Part shown: piece by piece, positions 22,313-34,142 of the stretch | How positions within the stretch are numbered: position 1 is the first letter of the stretch | Layout: each line of letters starts with the position of its first letter | Source of the DNA: Gambelia wislizenii | Taxonomy: Eukaryota; Chordata; Lepidosauria; Squamata; Crotaphytidae | Length of the DNA: 64,000 nucleotides | Assembly (NCBI GenBank): GCA_030847615.1 | Contig: JAUMIR010000002.1 | Location: 117,002,309 to 117,066,308 of the forward strand | Reading direction: 5' to 3' | Notes under the pieces: generated by a model | What the model was told of the DNA's origin: nothing | What the model saw: the letters and a program-made list of their open reading frames with translations, nothing else | Database searches by the model: none | Program-made: the position numbers and the translations under genes

Positions 22313-25286
22313 AAACAGTAACTTTCCCTAGTTCTGACCCCGAAGTTGCAAGAAGATCTATGAGGGCTAGTGAGAGAGCAGGATGGGAGGCTGGCCTCTT
22401 GAGCCTTAATACAACTGCGGTGTGGCAGAGACAAGAGGGACAATGGTCTATGAAGCCTCTGGGTTATGTCATGCAGGTATTTTCCCTTTTTAGAGGGGGA
22501 AACCCCCAGCAAAGTGCCAAAGCTGGCTTTATAGCATCTTTGTGCCAGGTGGGTGGTTGAAGCAGATTAGCACACCAGGCTGCAACTTGAATGTTCATAT
22601 TGTTTGCTTGCTTCAGCTGTGCTAAGCCTGAGCAATTTGTGGTGCTTGTTGAAAAGCCAGTCCTCCTAGTCACTTTTGGCAATTGCTAATTTGAATCTCT
22701 GTGGAAATCATCATACAGTACTTGACAAGCCTATTTAGTGTGTGACCTTGTAAAACAGATGGGGAAACATATGGGCCTACAAGTATAGTTGGGCTACAGA
22801 GACAATGGGTAATCGGTACTGGGGACCAACCTCATCTGAAGGCCCTCACCTTCTACACCCCTATCTTAGCTACATTTACAGGGTTCTTACAAAAGAGGCT
22901 GTTTTGTTTTTTAAAAAAGAGATCAAGTTAATTAATGGGTACATGCATTGAGGGATGGATTGTAATCCCAAGTACTGTACAACCATTTATACTTACACAT
23001 GAACCCTCCCAGGCCTAGTGGCATTCTGTTGTGCAAAACTAGCTTGTCTTGATTTCCCATTTGCCTGCATTCCTACTTTTATTTACTGATCACTTTATTA
23101 TTTCCTGCTTCCTCCAAGGAGTTTAGGAGGGCATATATAACTCTCCCTCTCTTTTATTGTTATCACAACCCTACGTTACAGGTTAGTCTTAAGAGGTGGC
23201 ACCTGGACCAAGGTGAGGCAGTACACTTGGTAGTCGAGGACTGATTTGACCTTCCTGACCACCTTCCAGCATTTCCCACTTGCTTTATCCATTAACTCAT
23301 GATCTTTAAACCATTTAAAAAATATGTTTTGTGGTTTGTTGGTTACAAAAAAAATCCAATGATGCTTCACTTCCCTCATTGTGATAGGATTTAAATTGTG
23401 TGGTTTTTCTATCTGGTGTGGAGAAAGAGCAATTTCTTCCCTGTTCCCCCTCACCAATTAAGATGCAGAGACAATGATCGGAATCTTTGTTACTTCCAAC
23501 TAGAGCAGACCTATTCAATCAACTGTTGAATGGCGAGTCAGCATATAGGTAAACCCTGTTGATTCAATGGGTCTTCTCTAGTCAGGACTAACAATAGGAT
23601 TTAGGCCTAGGGCTTCTCCTTTTGGAGCAGTTGCTGTCAAAACAGAAATGTAATGAGTGGTTTTGGTGAAAGGATACACACAGGATTTCAAATTAGGTGG
23701 AGAAAGAACTCTGGAAAGGAGAGGGAGAACTGCTGGCTTTATTTCCGCTGTGTGAAAAAACAGTCTCTTTCTTTCTCAAAAGTGGAATTTCACTTTGAGA
23801 CTCTTTACCAACAAGGTGTAGGCACCTGGGGGTCAGAAAGTGGAGAAGTTTCTTTTTTGGACCACAACTCCTAACATATTGCAGCCAGCACAGCCACTGT
23901 TTCCAAGCTCGGCCTGGGCTTTAGTGTCCCTCTGCATAACCAAGACCACTTGATAAAAGGAAAGTTAGCTCTGAAGTTGCCCACCACTATCACCACAGTC
24001 ATGATTTATGACAGGTGAAAGAGGCCAGAAAGGATGGTCTGTCTATCATCTGAATAAAGGTATTAATTAAGATCACCACTAAGTGGGCACTTATCTTTCT
24101 GGAAAGGTGTCTTGTCATTGAAGGGACAAAGAATGTGCGATTGCGCCTTGGCCACTGGTGTTTCCGGGAAGGTGACTCATCAGTTGGCTCTCTTGTAGCA
24201 CTGTATAGATAGCTGACATCTCAAAGCATAACTGGGAGGGAGTCTTTCCCTCACAGCATATTGCAGGCCTGTGGTGTGCAGGAGCCATGAAAGGCCATGC
24301 TGAGCTCATAGTTTCTTTCCACATAGATTAAATTAGGTTGCACAAAGAGTTAAATCACTGGTAAATAGGAAATGGGTAACAATATGAAACCATCCTGCAT
24401 ATTCCAAATAGGCTGTTCCTTCAGGTAACGAAGCACATTCTGGTTGATGCATCTCAATCTAAGGTCAGTTGTAAGACTGGATTGAGAAAAAAAAAATAAA
24501 AGGAAAAAATTGTTCTGAAATGAGGACATGATGTTAAACTAACAGAGAACATGCAGCATGATCATCTATTATTTCATTCTCTGGGCAAGTCAGGAGCTGC
24601 TCTTTAATTGGACAGCCGACCCTGGGGCAATAAGGAGTTAAGAGAAATCCAGTCCCAGGACTACCTGCTGTGCTGCCTCAATTAGGAAATGAAGCAGCAA
24701 GGCTGGGTTTATAATTAAAAACTAGATAGATCTGAAGTGCAGCATGTCAAGAGAAGGGTTTGTCACACTGTATTTTTCAATGAAGTGAGGTGGGGGGGGG
24801 GGCAAGGAACTGTGCCCATGCTAGACTGCTCACAGGAGAGAGAAGAGGTGGAGAATCACAGGAGAAACACACACTGCATCTGAGCAATAATCAAAATAGA
24901 GGATGGCAAAAAAAATATAACATTATTACTTCTTATTCTTATTTTATGCTGCTGGAAAAAAAAGGAATTCCAATATATTGTTTTCTTATCTCTATAGTGG
25001 TTCCATTAAGCACTCTATTCTTTCCCACTGACTGACTATTCAGCTGTGGCAAATCTGTATTTCATCTTCAAGCAATAGTGTCAGGGGTGAACTGCAAAGT
25101 AAGGTTAAGGGCATTTGGTGTAATCAAATGTATACTGCAAAAGGAAGATCTCGTTAGATTCTGGTAGGCAAATGATGTTCAGTTAACAGGGCAATGTCAA
25201 GAGAGGGAGAAGGTCTATGTTAGATGCAGCATCATTTCCTTTTGGCTCATAGCAGTCAAAGGAGAGAGATTGGGATAGGAATTTAG
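22313..25286. other. Intergenic 3 kb, no gene recognised
   Basis: Mostly unique-looking. A G10 run lies at 24791-24802. The minus frame at 23176-23457 ends WKVVRKVKSVLDYQVYCLTL, which I could not assign. No splice-flanked conserved exon was seen. Confidence 0.55.
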
Positions 25287-25299
25287 AATCATAGACTCA

Positions 25300-27699
25300 T
25301 AGAATTGTAGGGTTGGAAGAAAAAAGTTGTCAAAAAGTTCCTCCTAATGTTGAGGTGGAATCTCTGTTCCTGGAGCGTGCATCCATTGTTCCATGTTCTA
25401 GTCTCTGGAGCAGTAGAAAACAAGCCCACTCCATCGTCAACGTGACACCCCTTCAAATACAGGGCTATCATTTCGCCTCTTAACCGTCCCTTTTCCAGGT
25501 TAAACATACCCAGCTCCCTAAGCCTCTCCTCATAAGGCATGGTTTCCAGACCTTTCACCATTTTAGTCGCCCTTCTCTGGACATGGTCCAATTTGTCAAT
25601 ATCCTTTTTGAATTGTGGTGCCCAGAACTGGACACAGTATTCTAGGTGAGGTCTGACCAAAGCAGAATAGAGTGGCACTATTACTTCCCTTGATCTAGAC
25701 ACTATACTTCTATTGATGCAGCCCAAAATCGCATTGGCCTTTTTAGCTGCCGCATCACACTGTTGACTCATGTTCAACTTGTGGTCTATTAGGACTCCTA
25801 GATCCCTTTTGCACGTAGTTTCACTCAGCCAGGTCTCCCCCATCCTATATCTATGCATTTCATTTTTCCGCCCTAAGTGCAGTACCTTACATTTCTCCGT
25901 ATTGAATTTCACACCTCTCCAGTCTATCCAGGTCAGTTTGAATTTTGATCCTGTCCTCTACTCCTCCTAATTTGGTGTCAAATTTGATAAGTATGCCCCT
26001 AATTCCCTCATCCAAGTCATTGATACAGATGTTGAATAGCACTGGGCCCAGGACAGAACCCTGTGGCACCCCAATAGTCACATCTTTCCAAGACAAAGAG
26101 GAGCCACTGCTGAGCACCCTTTGGATTTGTTTGGTCAAACAATTATAAATCCATTTAACAGTTAACTTGTCTAGCCCACATTTTACAAGTTTGTTTGCAA
26201 GAATGTCATGGGGAACTTTGTCAAAGGCCTTACTGAGATCAAGGTATGCGATGTCCACAGCGTTCCCTTCCTCTACCAAGCTGGTAATTTTATTAAAAAA
26301 AAGAGATCAGATTAGTTTGGCATGACTAATGAAACCCATGTTGATTTTTTGTGATTATGGCATTGCCTTCTACATGTTCACAGACTCTCTGTTTAATGAT
26401 CTGCTCTAGAATTTTCCCTGGTATTGATGTCAGACTAACTGGACGATAATTGTTCGGCTCCACTTTTCCCCCCCTTTTTGAAGATGGGGATAACATTTGC
26501 CCTCCTCCAGTCTGCTGGGACTTGTAGTGACCCTACCATTTCCTTCTTCCTCCTTTTGCTGCGGACTTACCCCCAAAACCCCTTTTTATTGTTCTTAACC
26601 TCTCTAGCAAGCCTGAGCTCATTCTGTGCTTTAGCTTTTCTGTCGTTACTCCTACGCATGTTCGCTATCTGTTTGAATTCTTCTTTGGTGATTTTCCCCT
26701 TTTTCCATTTCCTATACATGTTCCGTTTAAAACTTAGCTCCGTTGAAAGTTCTTTAGTCATCCATCCTGGTTTCTTGAGACACCTATTTTTCTTCCTCAA
26801 TGGTACTGTTTGAAATTGTGCCTTCAGTATGTCCCTTTTGAGAAAGTCCCATCCATCTTGAGTCTCTTCTCTTTAAGTATTCCTGACCATGGGCTCACCC
26901 TCAGTATTTCCCTGAGTTTATTGAAATCAGCTCTCCTAAAGTCTAGAATGTGTGTCTGATTATGCCTGGCTTCTCCTTTCCATTGTATAACAAACTCCAG
27001 AAGAACATGATCACTCTCACCTATGGATCCCACCACTTGCACCCCATTAACCAGGTCATCCCTGTTGGTTAGGATCAGATCTAAAATAGCTGACCCCCTT
27101 GTTGCCTTTTCCACCTTTTGGACCATGCAATGGTCTTCCAGGCAAGTGAGGAATTTGCTAGACCTTGACCTTTTGGTTGAGTTAGATTTCCAGCAAATAT
27201 CAGGATAGTTGAAGTCACCCGTCGCTACTACATCTCTCCTTTCTACGTGCGTGGTCATCTGTTCTACAAAGGCATCATCCAATTCCTCTGTCTGACTTGG
27301 GGGTCTGTAGTAGAGTCCCACAATAATATCCCTGTTGTTTCCCTCCCCTTTAACTTTTATCCAGATGCTCTCCATCTGGTTTCCAGTATTGATGTCATGG
27401 ATCTCTTCACTGGTATAAATATACCTGACATATAATGCTATTCCTCCTCCTTTCCTGTTTGGCCTGTTTCTCTTATAAAGGTTATACCCCTCTATTCCTA
27501 CATTCCAATCACGAGACTCATCCCACCAGGTTTCAGTAATGCCTATTATATCATATTTGTTTTGTAGTGCTAGGAGTTCAAGTTCATCTTGCTTATTTCC
27601 CATGCTCTGTGCATTAGTGTAGAGACATCTAAGACCATGTGTTCCCTTTACTTGCTGCCTGTGCAAGTTTTTTTGCCTCCCACTGTTGGGTCCTTGCAC
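25300..27699 (-). pseudogene. CR1 ORF2 (endonuclease-reverse transcriptase), broken
   Basis: The endonuclease frame 27699-26824 (291 codons) holds LRCLYTNAQSMGNKQDELEL, IGITETWWDESRDWN (ET with catalytic Glu), GDFNYPDICW and GESDHVLLEF (SDH), so all apurinic-endonuclease motifs are present. A linker follows (WMTKELSTELSFKRNMYRKW near 26750). The RT follows in shifted frames: NYRPVSLTSIPGKILEQ region near 26430, [20 protein letters not shown] and [20 protein letters not shown]. The FADD box is reduced to KFDTKLGG, removing the catalytic aspartates. The C-terminal part 25912-25289 is open and ends in the conserved FHLNIRRNFL block. Confidence 0.9.
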
Positions 27700-27785
27700 T
27701 GTTTGCCTTGTTCTCTCTATGACAGTTTGACTATTTTCTCCAGCCCTTTTGCCTTCCAGAATACTGTCTCCCTCCCTGATATGAC

Positions 27786-28762
27786 TCAGTTTAAAGCCCT
27801 CCTGATCAAATTCTTGAGACTGTAGGCAAAAGTGTATCTGCTAACTGTCGTGAGATGCACCCCATCTCTTGCCAGAAGTCCCCCCTCATGGAAGCACAGC
27901 CCATGATCCAAGAATCCAAATTGTTCTCGGATACACCATCTACGGAGCCAGTTGTTTACGTCAGCTATTTTCCTCTCCCTTCCTGGACTATGTCCTTCAA
28001 CTGGCAGAAGAGACGAGATGACAACCTGTGCATCCATTTCTTTCAGCTTCCTCCCCAGAGCCTCATAATCTCTTCTGATCTTCAGAAAGCTGCACCTTGC
28101 AGTATCATTGGTTCTCACATGGACCAAAAGGAAGGGGTAATATCCGTAGGCTTGACCAGTCTTGTCAGCCTCTCCATCACTTCACAGAACTTTGCCCCAG
28201 GGAGACAACACACCTTCTGAGACATCTTGTCAGGCCCACAAACCACTGCTTCTGTATGCCTTAGCAAGGAGTCTCCCCACCACCACCACATGCCTCCCCT
28301 GAGGCTTCGCAGCTGCTGTTCCTTGCGGAGGTACTCTCAAGGCCCCCTGCTCTACCCCTGAAGTCTGTGCATGCTATTCTTCCTCGTTGTCCTTGATAAG
28401 GGAGAGGGCTTCAAATAGATTCTGTAGCTGCAAGCTGCTCAAAGATTCCCTGGATTTTCTTCTTCTGTGTGTGACATTCCTCCAGCTATCTACCTCCTGT
28501 GTCTGTGAAGTGACCCTCTCCTTCCCAGCCACTTCCTCTGTGCAGTCTCCATCCACGACTCTTCATTCTGTTCTGTCCAGGAAAACCTCTTGCTCACGAA
28601 TCTGTTGAAGTGTACTACTCGTGTCTCCAGCTGCTAGACTTTCTCCTCCAAGAGGGCTACCAACTTGCACTTGGTGCATGTGAAGTTCCCCACATCTGTA
28701 GACAAGAAGACAAACATCCCACAAGTGTTGCAGGTGACTGCTGCAGTCCCCTCAGTGTCCAT
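27786..28762 (-). pseudogene. CR1 ORF1: zinc-finger and esterase-like protein, broken
   Basis: An ATG at 28762 starts MDTEGTAAVTCNTCG, followed by CTKC about 20 residues on: a CX2C...CX2C finger. A stop after LEEKV and a further frame break follow. The 3' part (28127-27786) reads VHVRTNDTARCSF, VISSLLPVEGHS, VNNWLRRWC and ARDGVHLT, the pattern of the SGNH/GDSL esterase domain found in CR1 ORF1 proteins (the usual GTND reads RTND here). The product in intact elements is an RNA-binding, membrane-active protein of the retrotransposition particle. It ends 86 nt before the ORF2 ATG. Confidence 0.82.
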
Positions 28763-28869
28763 GGTGAGATATTTTAGGTAATCTAAGACCTCTTAGGTAA
28801 TGCTGAGAACTCTAAGCTGTATTTTTAGGTATGCTGTATGTTTGTTTGGTCACTCAAATTCGTGCGCCA

Positions 28870-29352
28870 TTAGGTGCACGCCTCAGCAACAAGCACCCTC
28901 TCCCAACAGTTTAAAAAAATTCAAACTCACTCACTCAAAATGGCTGTCCAGACGCTGCTCTCCTTCTTCTCCCTGGCAGGAAACTGGCCTGGAAAGCCAC
29001 TGCAAGAAGTTATGTAGAGCTAGGCTCACTGCTCCACCCCCTAGTGACTCACAGATGCTCCACACCCTCAGCAACAAGCAGCCTCTCCCAACAGTTTAAA
29101 AAAAAATCAAACTCACCCACTCCAAATGGCTGTCCAGAAGCTGCTGTCCTTCTTCTCCCTGGCAGGAAACTGGCCTGGAAAGCCTCTGCAAGGAGTTATA
29201 TAGAGCTAGGCTCCCAACTCACAGATGTGACTCACAGAAGCTCCACCCCCTCAGCAACAAGCAGCCTCTTCCAACAGTTTTTAAAAAATTCAAACTCACT
29301 CACTCCAAATGGCTGTCCAGAAGCTGCTCTCCTTCTTCTCCCTGGCAGGAAA
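28870..29352 (-). repeat. Tandem ~190-bp repeats in the CR1 5' region, about 2.6 units
   Basis: The block CCTCAGCAACAAGCA...CAAACTCACTCACTC...GGCTGTCCAGA...TCCCTGGCAGGAAACT recurs three times (starting about 28880, 29067 and 29250). Units differ by scattered substitutions. It lies immediately upstream of ORF1, where a LINE internal promoter is expected. Confidence 0.88.
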
Positions 29353-29602
29353 CTCCCCTTCATTATTTGTTTGTTAGACTGATGTACAGCGTTGTTGGAA
29401 GAAGCTCATGATGATTGACATGGTCATCCACCCTATGTTTATCCTCACAACAAATGCTGTGAGATTAGAGTGAGAAATAGTGACCAGCCCAAGATCATCC
29501 AATGAGTGTGATAGCTGAATGTCATTTGAACACAAGACTGTCTTCTCATTTTAAATACTTTGACTGCTGTAGCAGGAGGAAATGTACTATGTGAGCTCTT
29601 GG

Positions 29603-29794
29603 TGTTGTTGTGTGCCTTCAAGTTGTTTTCAACTTATAGTGACACTAAAGTGAATCTATCATGGGGTTTTCTGAGGCTGAGAGTGTATGACTTGCCCAAG
29701 GTCACCCAGAGGGTTTTCATGGCTGAGCAGGGATTCAAACCCTGGTCTCCAGAGTTGTAATCGAACACTCAAATCACTATGCCATGCTGGCTCT
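29603..29794 (-). mobile_element. tRNA-derived SINE with BovB-like tail (Sauria-SINE-like)
   Basis: On the minus strand: GCCAGCATGGCATAGTGATT (A-box region), then CCAGGGTTTGAATCCCTGC (B box), then the shared tail ending GAAGGCACACAACAACA. A partial internal deletion removes the GAGGAAGGCAAAGGC block. Confidence 0.85.
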
Positions 29795-30750
29795 TGGGCT
29801 GGTGTAATTTGTGGCTGTTTGGCATGAGGGAAACATGATCCTATGGATCCTTAGATGGCACCAACAAGCTCCCTAGCTGAGCTGCTTTTAACTCCAGCCC
29901 TGGCATGGCAGCCACCATGATAGAAAGCCCCATCATACAAAGAGGGCACCACCTTCAGTAGGGGAGGACTCCAAAACCCTTTGTGCCCTGGAATAGCATT
30001 CCCAGGGATGATGAGATCATATCATAAGAAGTTTTAATTGTAACAGCTCTTTATGCATCTTGAAGATCAATAAGTGGCAGAAAGGGATATAGCAGCTTTC
30101 TGAGAGTATCAGTTCACAGGAAGACAGAAGTCATAGCCCAGAAATATCCCATAGTTTTATCTTTCCAAAACTAAGATGAAAGGAGCCCACTTCATCTAGT
30201 TACATGATGGTGGGTGTGATTGCTTTCTGATTCCAAGATCTTTATTTTTTTCTTGAGCTGATATCCCTTTGTCATACATTCTGTGCTTTGCATCTTCAGT
30301 GATCTGTAGTAGAGTTTCATCCTACTGTACTACATAAATTACCTCTCACCACTGTAGACTGTCATAATTTATTTAAATTGCAATATCTTCTTTGTGTCTT
30401 AGTGATTATGAAATGTTGTGACCCAAAATTTCCTCTGCATTTGCTACTATAATTTTCTGGTTTATAATCTTTATAGTGAAGTGTTCCCATTTCACAGATG
30501 AAAAAATCAGAGAGAACAAGAGGCCAAGTTCAAATACCTGTAATCAGTTTCATATAGTTGATCTTAGGGTTGAAAAAATAGAGAAAGTTCCTTTCTTTCT
30601 CAAAGAAGGCTGTTGTAAATGCCCCTGACTCTAATTTCTTCCTCTATGCTGTTAGTTAATTATTAGATACTTCATTAAATGTTAAGCATAGAAAATGACA
30701 ATTTTAAACATTATTTGCATTGCATTAATCTTGCAGCTTGTGACAAAAAG
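29795..30750. other. Intergenic, nothing recognised
   Basis: Unique-looking DNA between a SINE and a CR1 end. Confidence 0.6.
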
Positions 30751-30965
30751 ACTCATAGAATCCTAGAATTGTAGAGTTGGAAGAGACCACAAGTGCCATC
30801 CAGTCCAACCCCCTGCCACACAGGAAATCATGATCAAAGCATCCCTGACAGATGGCCATCCAGCCTTTGTTTAAAGACCTCCAAGGAAGGAGACGCCACC
30901 ACACTCCAAGGGCGTGTGTTCCACTGCCGAACAGCTCTTACTGTCAGAAAGTTCCTCGTAATAAT
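30751..30965 (-). mobile_element. CR1 3'-end fragment
   Basis: TCATAGAATCCTAGAATTGT, then the canonical GGAAGAGACCACAAG...CAACCCCCTGCCA...CTCTTACTGTCAGAAAGTTCCT. Stops abruptly at 30965: a very short 5'-truncated copy. Confidence 0.92.
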
Positions 30966-31564
30966 AACTCATGTATACAAGTGTAGGAATGTATGTGTGC
31001 ATATACCTACACACTTTCTGGCTAAATTGGTCATTGCATTTAGTTTCAGTGCAGATAGTGAAAGACACAAAAGTTTCAGTGCTTTTGTTGTATAGGGAAC
31101 TGGTGTATTATTGGAATAACGTTCTAAAAAATAAGGCACCACTCAAGTTCAGAATCAGCTGAAAGAGATATTCAGGCTAATTGTCCCAGTTGTGTTAGCC
31201 ATCAAAATCTTAGAGGAGACATAGACATGAACAGGCGAATTCAAACCCTTGTGTCAAAAGGGAACACATTTCAAAAGTCTGGAGCAGTAGCTCAGGGAAA
31301 ATAAAACACTGATTAATAGGCTTTATATTGCCAGAGCTAGTGCACAGTATAATATTTAGCTTGGACTAAGAACCTTGGCAATGTACTGCCCATCATGAAG
31401 CTCACTGGTCAAACATGGGCTAGCCACAGCCTAATCTACCTCACAGTGTTGTTGTGAGGTTAAATGGCGAAAACCAATGTGTTTCTAGAACAATTTATTA
31501 TTTTACTCAAGGAGTTACACACTACAAAAGGGTGGGGTAATATGTGGGTATACTCTGCATTATA

Positions 31565-31745
31565 GGAGCATACGAAGACGCCTTTTACTGAGTCAGACCA
31601 TTGGTCCATCTCGCCCAATATTTTCAGCTCAGACTGGTTGCAGGGATTTCTAGCCCTACTCGAAGATCCCTGTTATTCTACTGTAGCCTCCCATTCAGGT
31701 ACTCATCAAGCTGACCCTGTTTAGTTTCCAAAATAAGACAAAACT
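31565..31745. mobile_element. SINE-like fragment related to the one at 32331
   Basis: CTGAGTCAGACCATTGGTCC followed by ATC...CAATATT resembles the non-tRNA part of a common lizard SINE. The tRNA-like segment is not retained. Confidence 0.5.
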
Positions 31746-31798
31746 GAGTGTGTCCAGGGTGATAGGTTTATGGTGGAAACACAGCTCAGACAATATTA

Positions 31799-32046
31799 CA
31801 GGTCACCTCTGTATTTGCGGAATCAATACCCATGGTTTCAGTTATCCAAGGGACACAAAATAGGGGACACATCTCTAAGAAAAAGCCCAGAGAGCTGTCC
31901 TCTCTAGGAATCGCTAGGTCCCTCAATGCAACTCTATGGTATGTTTGTACAGGAAGTCCTTTATTTCAATAGGGTTTGCTATTATGCATGGTTTCATTTA
32001 TACACGATACATCCAGGAACATATCCTGGATATGTGGGGCAACCTG
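31799..32046. mobile_element. Tigger-like MITE, TA target sites
   Basis: A 248-bp element flanked by TA. It starts CAGGTCACCTCTGTATTTGC and ends ...ATATGTGGGGCAACCTG. The interior has CCATGGTTTCAGTTATCC, as in the element at 38795. Confidence 0.75.
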
Positions 32047-32330
32047 TATATCCGTACAAATAGGCAAAATGTTTTATGTAAGAAAAATTGTCTGAACACA
32101 CATCTATATTGCCAAATATATGTTCTATATGCTCAACTGGCAGCAAGTTCCTACCCATGTACACTACCCACTATGATACAGATCTGTGTTCTTATCATTT
32201 GTACTTTTCCAAGCAAAAATGTTGCAAAATGTAGAAAAATGGTCTAGGGAAGCAGCCAGTGGAAAGTAAGCATTCTGGTCACATGAAACCAGCATGAAGG
32301 GTTGTTGATAAAAACAGGAAAATACTTTGA

Positions 32331-32515
32331 ACAGTGAGATCAGTGGCCCATCCAGCTCAATATTGTCTATGGTGACTGGCAGTCCCTTTCCAGGGTTTCA
32401 GACAGGGTTCATTTCTAGTCCTGACCTGGAGAAACCAGGGATTGAACCTGGCTGGAACCTTCCGCATACAGAAACATGCACTCTACCAAGTGGGCTACAG
32501 TCCTTCCTTAAACGT
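32331..32515 (-). mobile_element. tRNA-derived SINE, minus orientation
   Basis: The minus strand reads GTAGCCCACTTGGTAGAGTG (A box), then CAGGTTCAATCCCTGG (B box), then a tRNA-unrelated part with GACTGCCAGTCACC and ATATTGAGCTGGATGGGCC. The tRNA-like half is 5', as in functional SINEs; it is not a tRNA gene. Confidence 0.75.
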
Positions 32516-33540
32516 TGGGGAGATTAATGCTTTCATGACTGTCGACTTGGCCTGATACGGAAACAGATTGGGAATAGTTTTCTTTTAAAAACCTGTTTGA
32601 TTTAGCTCGTCTTTACCCAGAAACTGCTAACCATTGTAATTTTTCTAAAAGTTAGTTAATTAGATGGTAGAATTAGCCCTCTTTTTTTGGTTAGAAATAC
32701 TTCTTTCAAATTAAGTTACTGTTCTCTTCTTAAATGCAACCTCTTTTGTGCTAGGTGGGGAAAGGGTGAAGAGGAAGGTCACCATCATTTAACTGAAGCT
32801 AATGTAGTGTCCCATTAAAAATACAAGTTCATCACAGTGAAGAAAGCAGCCTCACTTAAGAAAAAAATGGTAAAGAACCATTTATTAATTTATGCAAAAT
32901 GTTAATATTATCATAAACAGTCAAGAGTTTGTAAATTTATCCAGTGCTTCTTGGTTTCAGTATCTACTTGCAGGTCAAAGGGAGGCACCTAGTGATGAGT
33001 AGACTTTTCAGGCACTGCAGTTTGACAGTACTAGTATAACCCACCCTCTGTAATTCTGGCATGAGTTTGTATGCAACCTTTCCACAAATAATGGCTAGAT
33101 CTGGCTTACTAGTCACAAATCTCTTTTCTCCTCTCAGGTTGCCTGTCAAGCATGAAGGCCTTGAGAGCTATTCTTCATTCATGTGGCATTTTAAAGACAT
33201 AAGGAGCAGCAGCAGCAGTCATCTGTTTTTATCTAATCCAAATCACAGTGAAAATGGAGAAAGAAATGCCACCTCTGCCTTCAGCCCCCTGAGAAATGCA
33301 GATGCTTTCTGGGATTTTTCTAACCTGTGCTGAGGCTGGAGATCAGAGAAGACTCCTGCTGTCTCATAGCTTCTCAAAGCAACAGCACCACTGAGAATCC
33401 GAGGATGAGTGCTGCAGCATGTTCTCCTTACTAGGATTAAGTAAAGCTCATATATGTGGAAAAATTAGGGCAAGATGCACCTCCATGTAAGCATCTTCCT
33501 GTGCATGAATAATTCCTTGGATAAGGAGCATTCTTGGCAT
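32516..33540. other. Intergenic, nothing recognised
   Basis: No gene or named repeat. Open frame 33061-33333 has no family resemblance. Confidence 0.55.
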
Positions 33541-33546
33541 GCTCTC

Positions 33547-33590
33547 ATTATTTATTTATTTATTTATTTATTTATTATTATTTTTTTGCA
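33547..33590. repeat. (TTTA)n microsatellite
   Basis: About ten ATTT units followed by T(7). On the minus strand this gives several AATAAA strings, so it could serve as a MAPKAPK3 poly(A) region, but that is speculation. Confidence 0.9.
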
Positions 33591-33960
33591 GCTTGCATCA
33601 GGTCAACACAGGGTGCACAATCTGACATGTAACTGTTGTAAGCCCAGCGAGTAGAATGGCAAATGTCAGAAATCAACACCCTGCATGCAGTAAAAGCTTT
33701 GCCTGTACTCTGTAACAGAGGAATTGGAAGGTGAGACTCTCATTTCAACAAGGAACAAAACATCCTGGCCTTCTTCTAGCTCCAGGGTGCTCTTTCAACT
33801 GAAAACTTAAAATTATTTGTACAAATGGAATTTAACACAACCAAAGATTAAATTATAATGGCTGCAGTCTAATCTATGATTTTAAAACAAAATTTAAATT
33901 TAATTTAAAAAACAAAACAGTCTTATCAAATTCTGGCCTAGATCCAATGGTGTAATTTAA

Positions 33961-34142
33961 GTGATCCAATGGTCACCTTTATATCACATGGTATATCCAT
34001 ATTCATCTCTTCCTGCTGCAACTCTCTGTGGCACAAAAAAAATTTCTCTGGATCAGGTTTGTTGTACCACAGAGAGTTGCAGCAGCAGGAGGAGATGGAT
34101 AGAGAAATACACCATGGGATATAAAGGAGACCATTGGATCAC
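33961..34142. repeat. Near-perfect 182-bp palindrome (hairpin)
   Basis: The left arm 33961-34034 (GTGATCCAATGGTC...AACTCTCTGTGGCACA) pairs with the right arm 34063-34142 (TGTACCACAGAGAGTTGC...GACCATTGGATCAC). The loop is about 28 nt. Probably a foldback MITE. Confidence 0.85.

Larger units (their letters stand above)
25287..29352 (-). mobile_element. CR1 LINE, most complete copy: 5' tandem region, ORF1, ORF2
   Basis: Read on the minus strand from 29352 to 25287: a tandemly repeated 5' region, ORF1 (28762-27786), ORF2 with endonuclease then reverse transcriptase (27699 to about 25300), and the CR1 3' end with ATTCTATGAGTCTATGATTC. Internal deletions relative to other copies: about 160 nt in the 3' part near 25320, a deletion between the endonuclease-RT linker and the RT near 26560, and loss of the catalytic box. 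The order is that of a full-length CR1; the deletions and stops make it inactive. Confidence 0.9.

Noticed and set aside
28870..29352. Direct repeats considered as a CRISPR-like array
   Set aside because: Units are ~190 bp, contiguous and degenerate in a vertebrate LINE 5' region; no spacers.
32331..32515. tRNA-like sequence with A and B boxes
   Set aside because: The tRNA-like part continues into a SINE body and does not fold as a full cloverleaf by eye; it is a SINE, not a tRNA gene.
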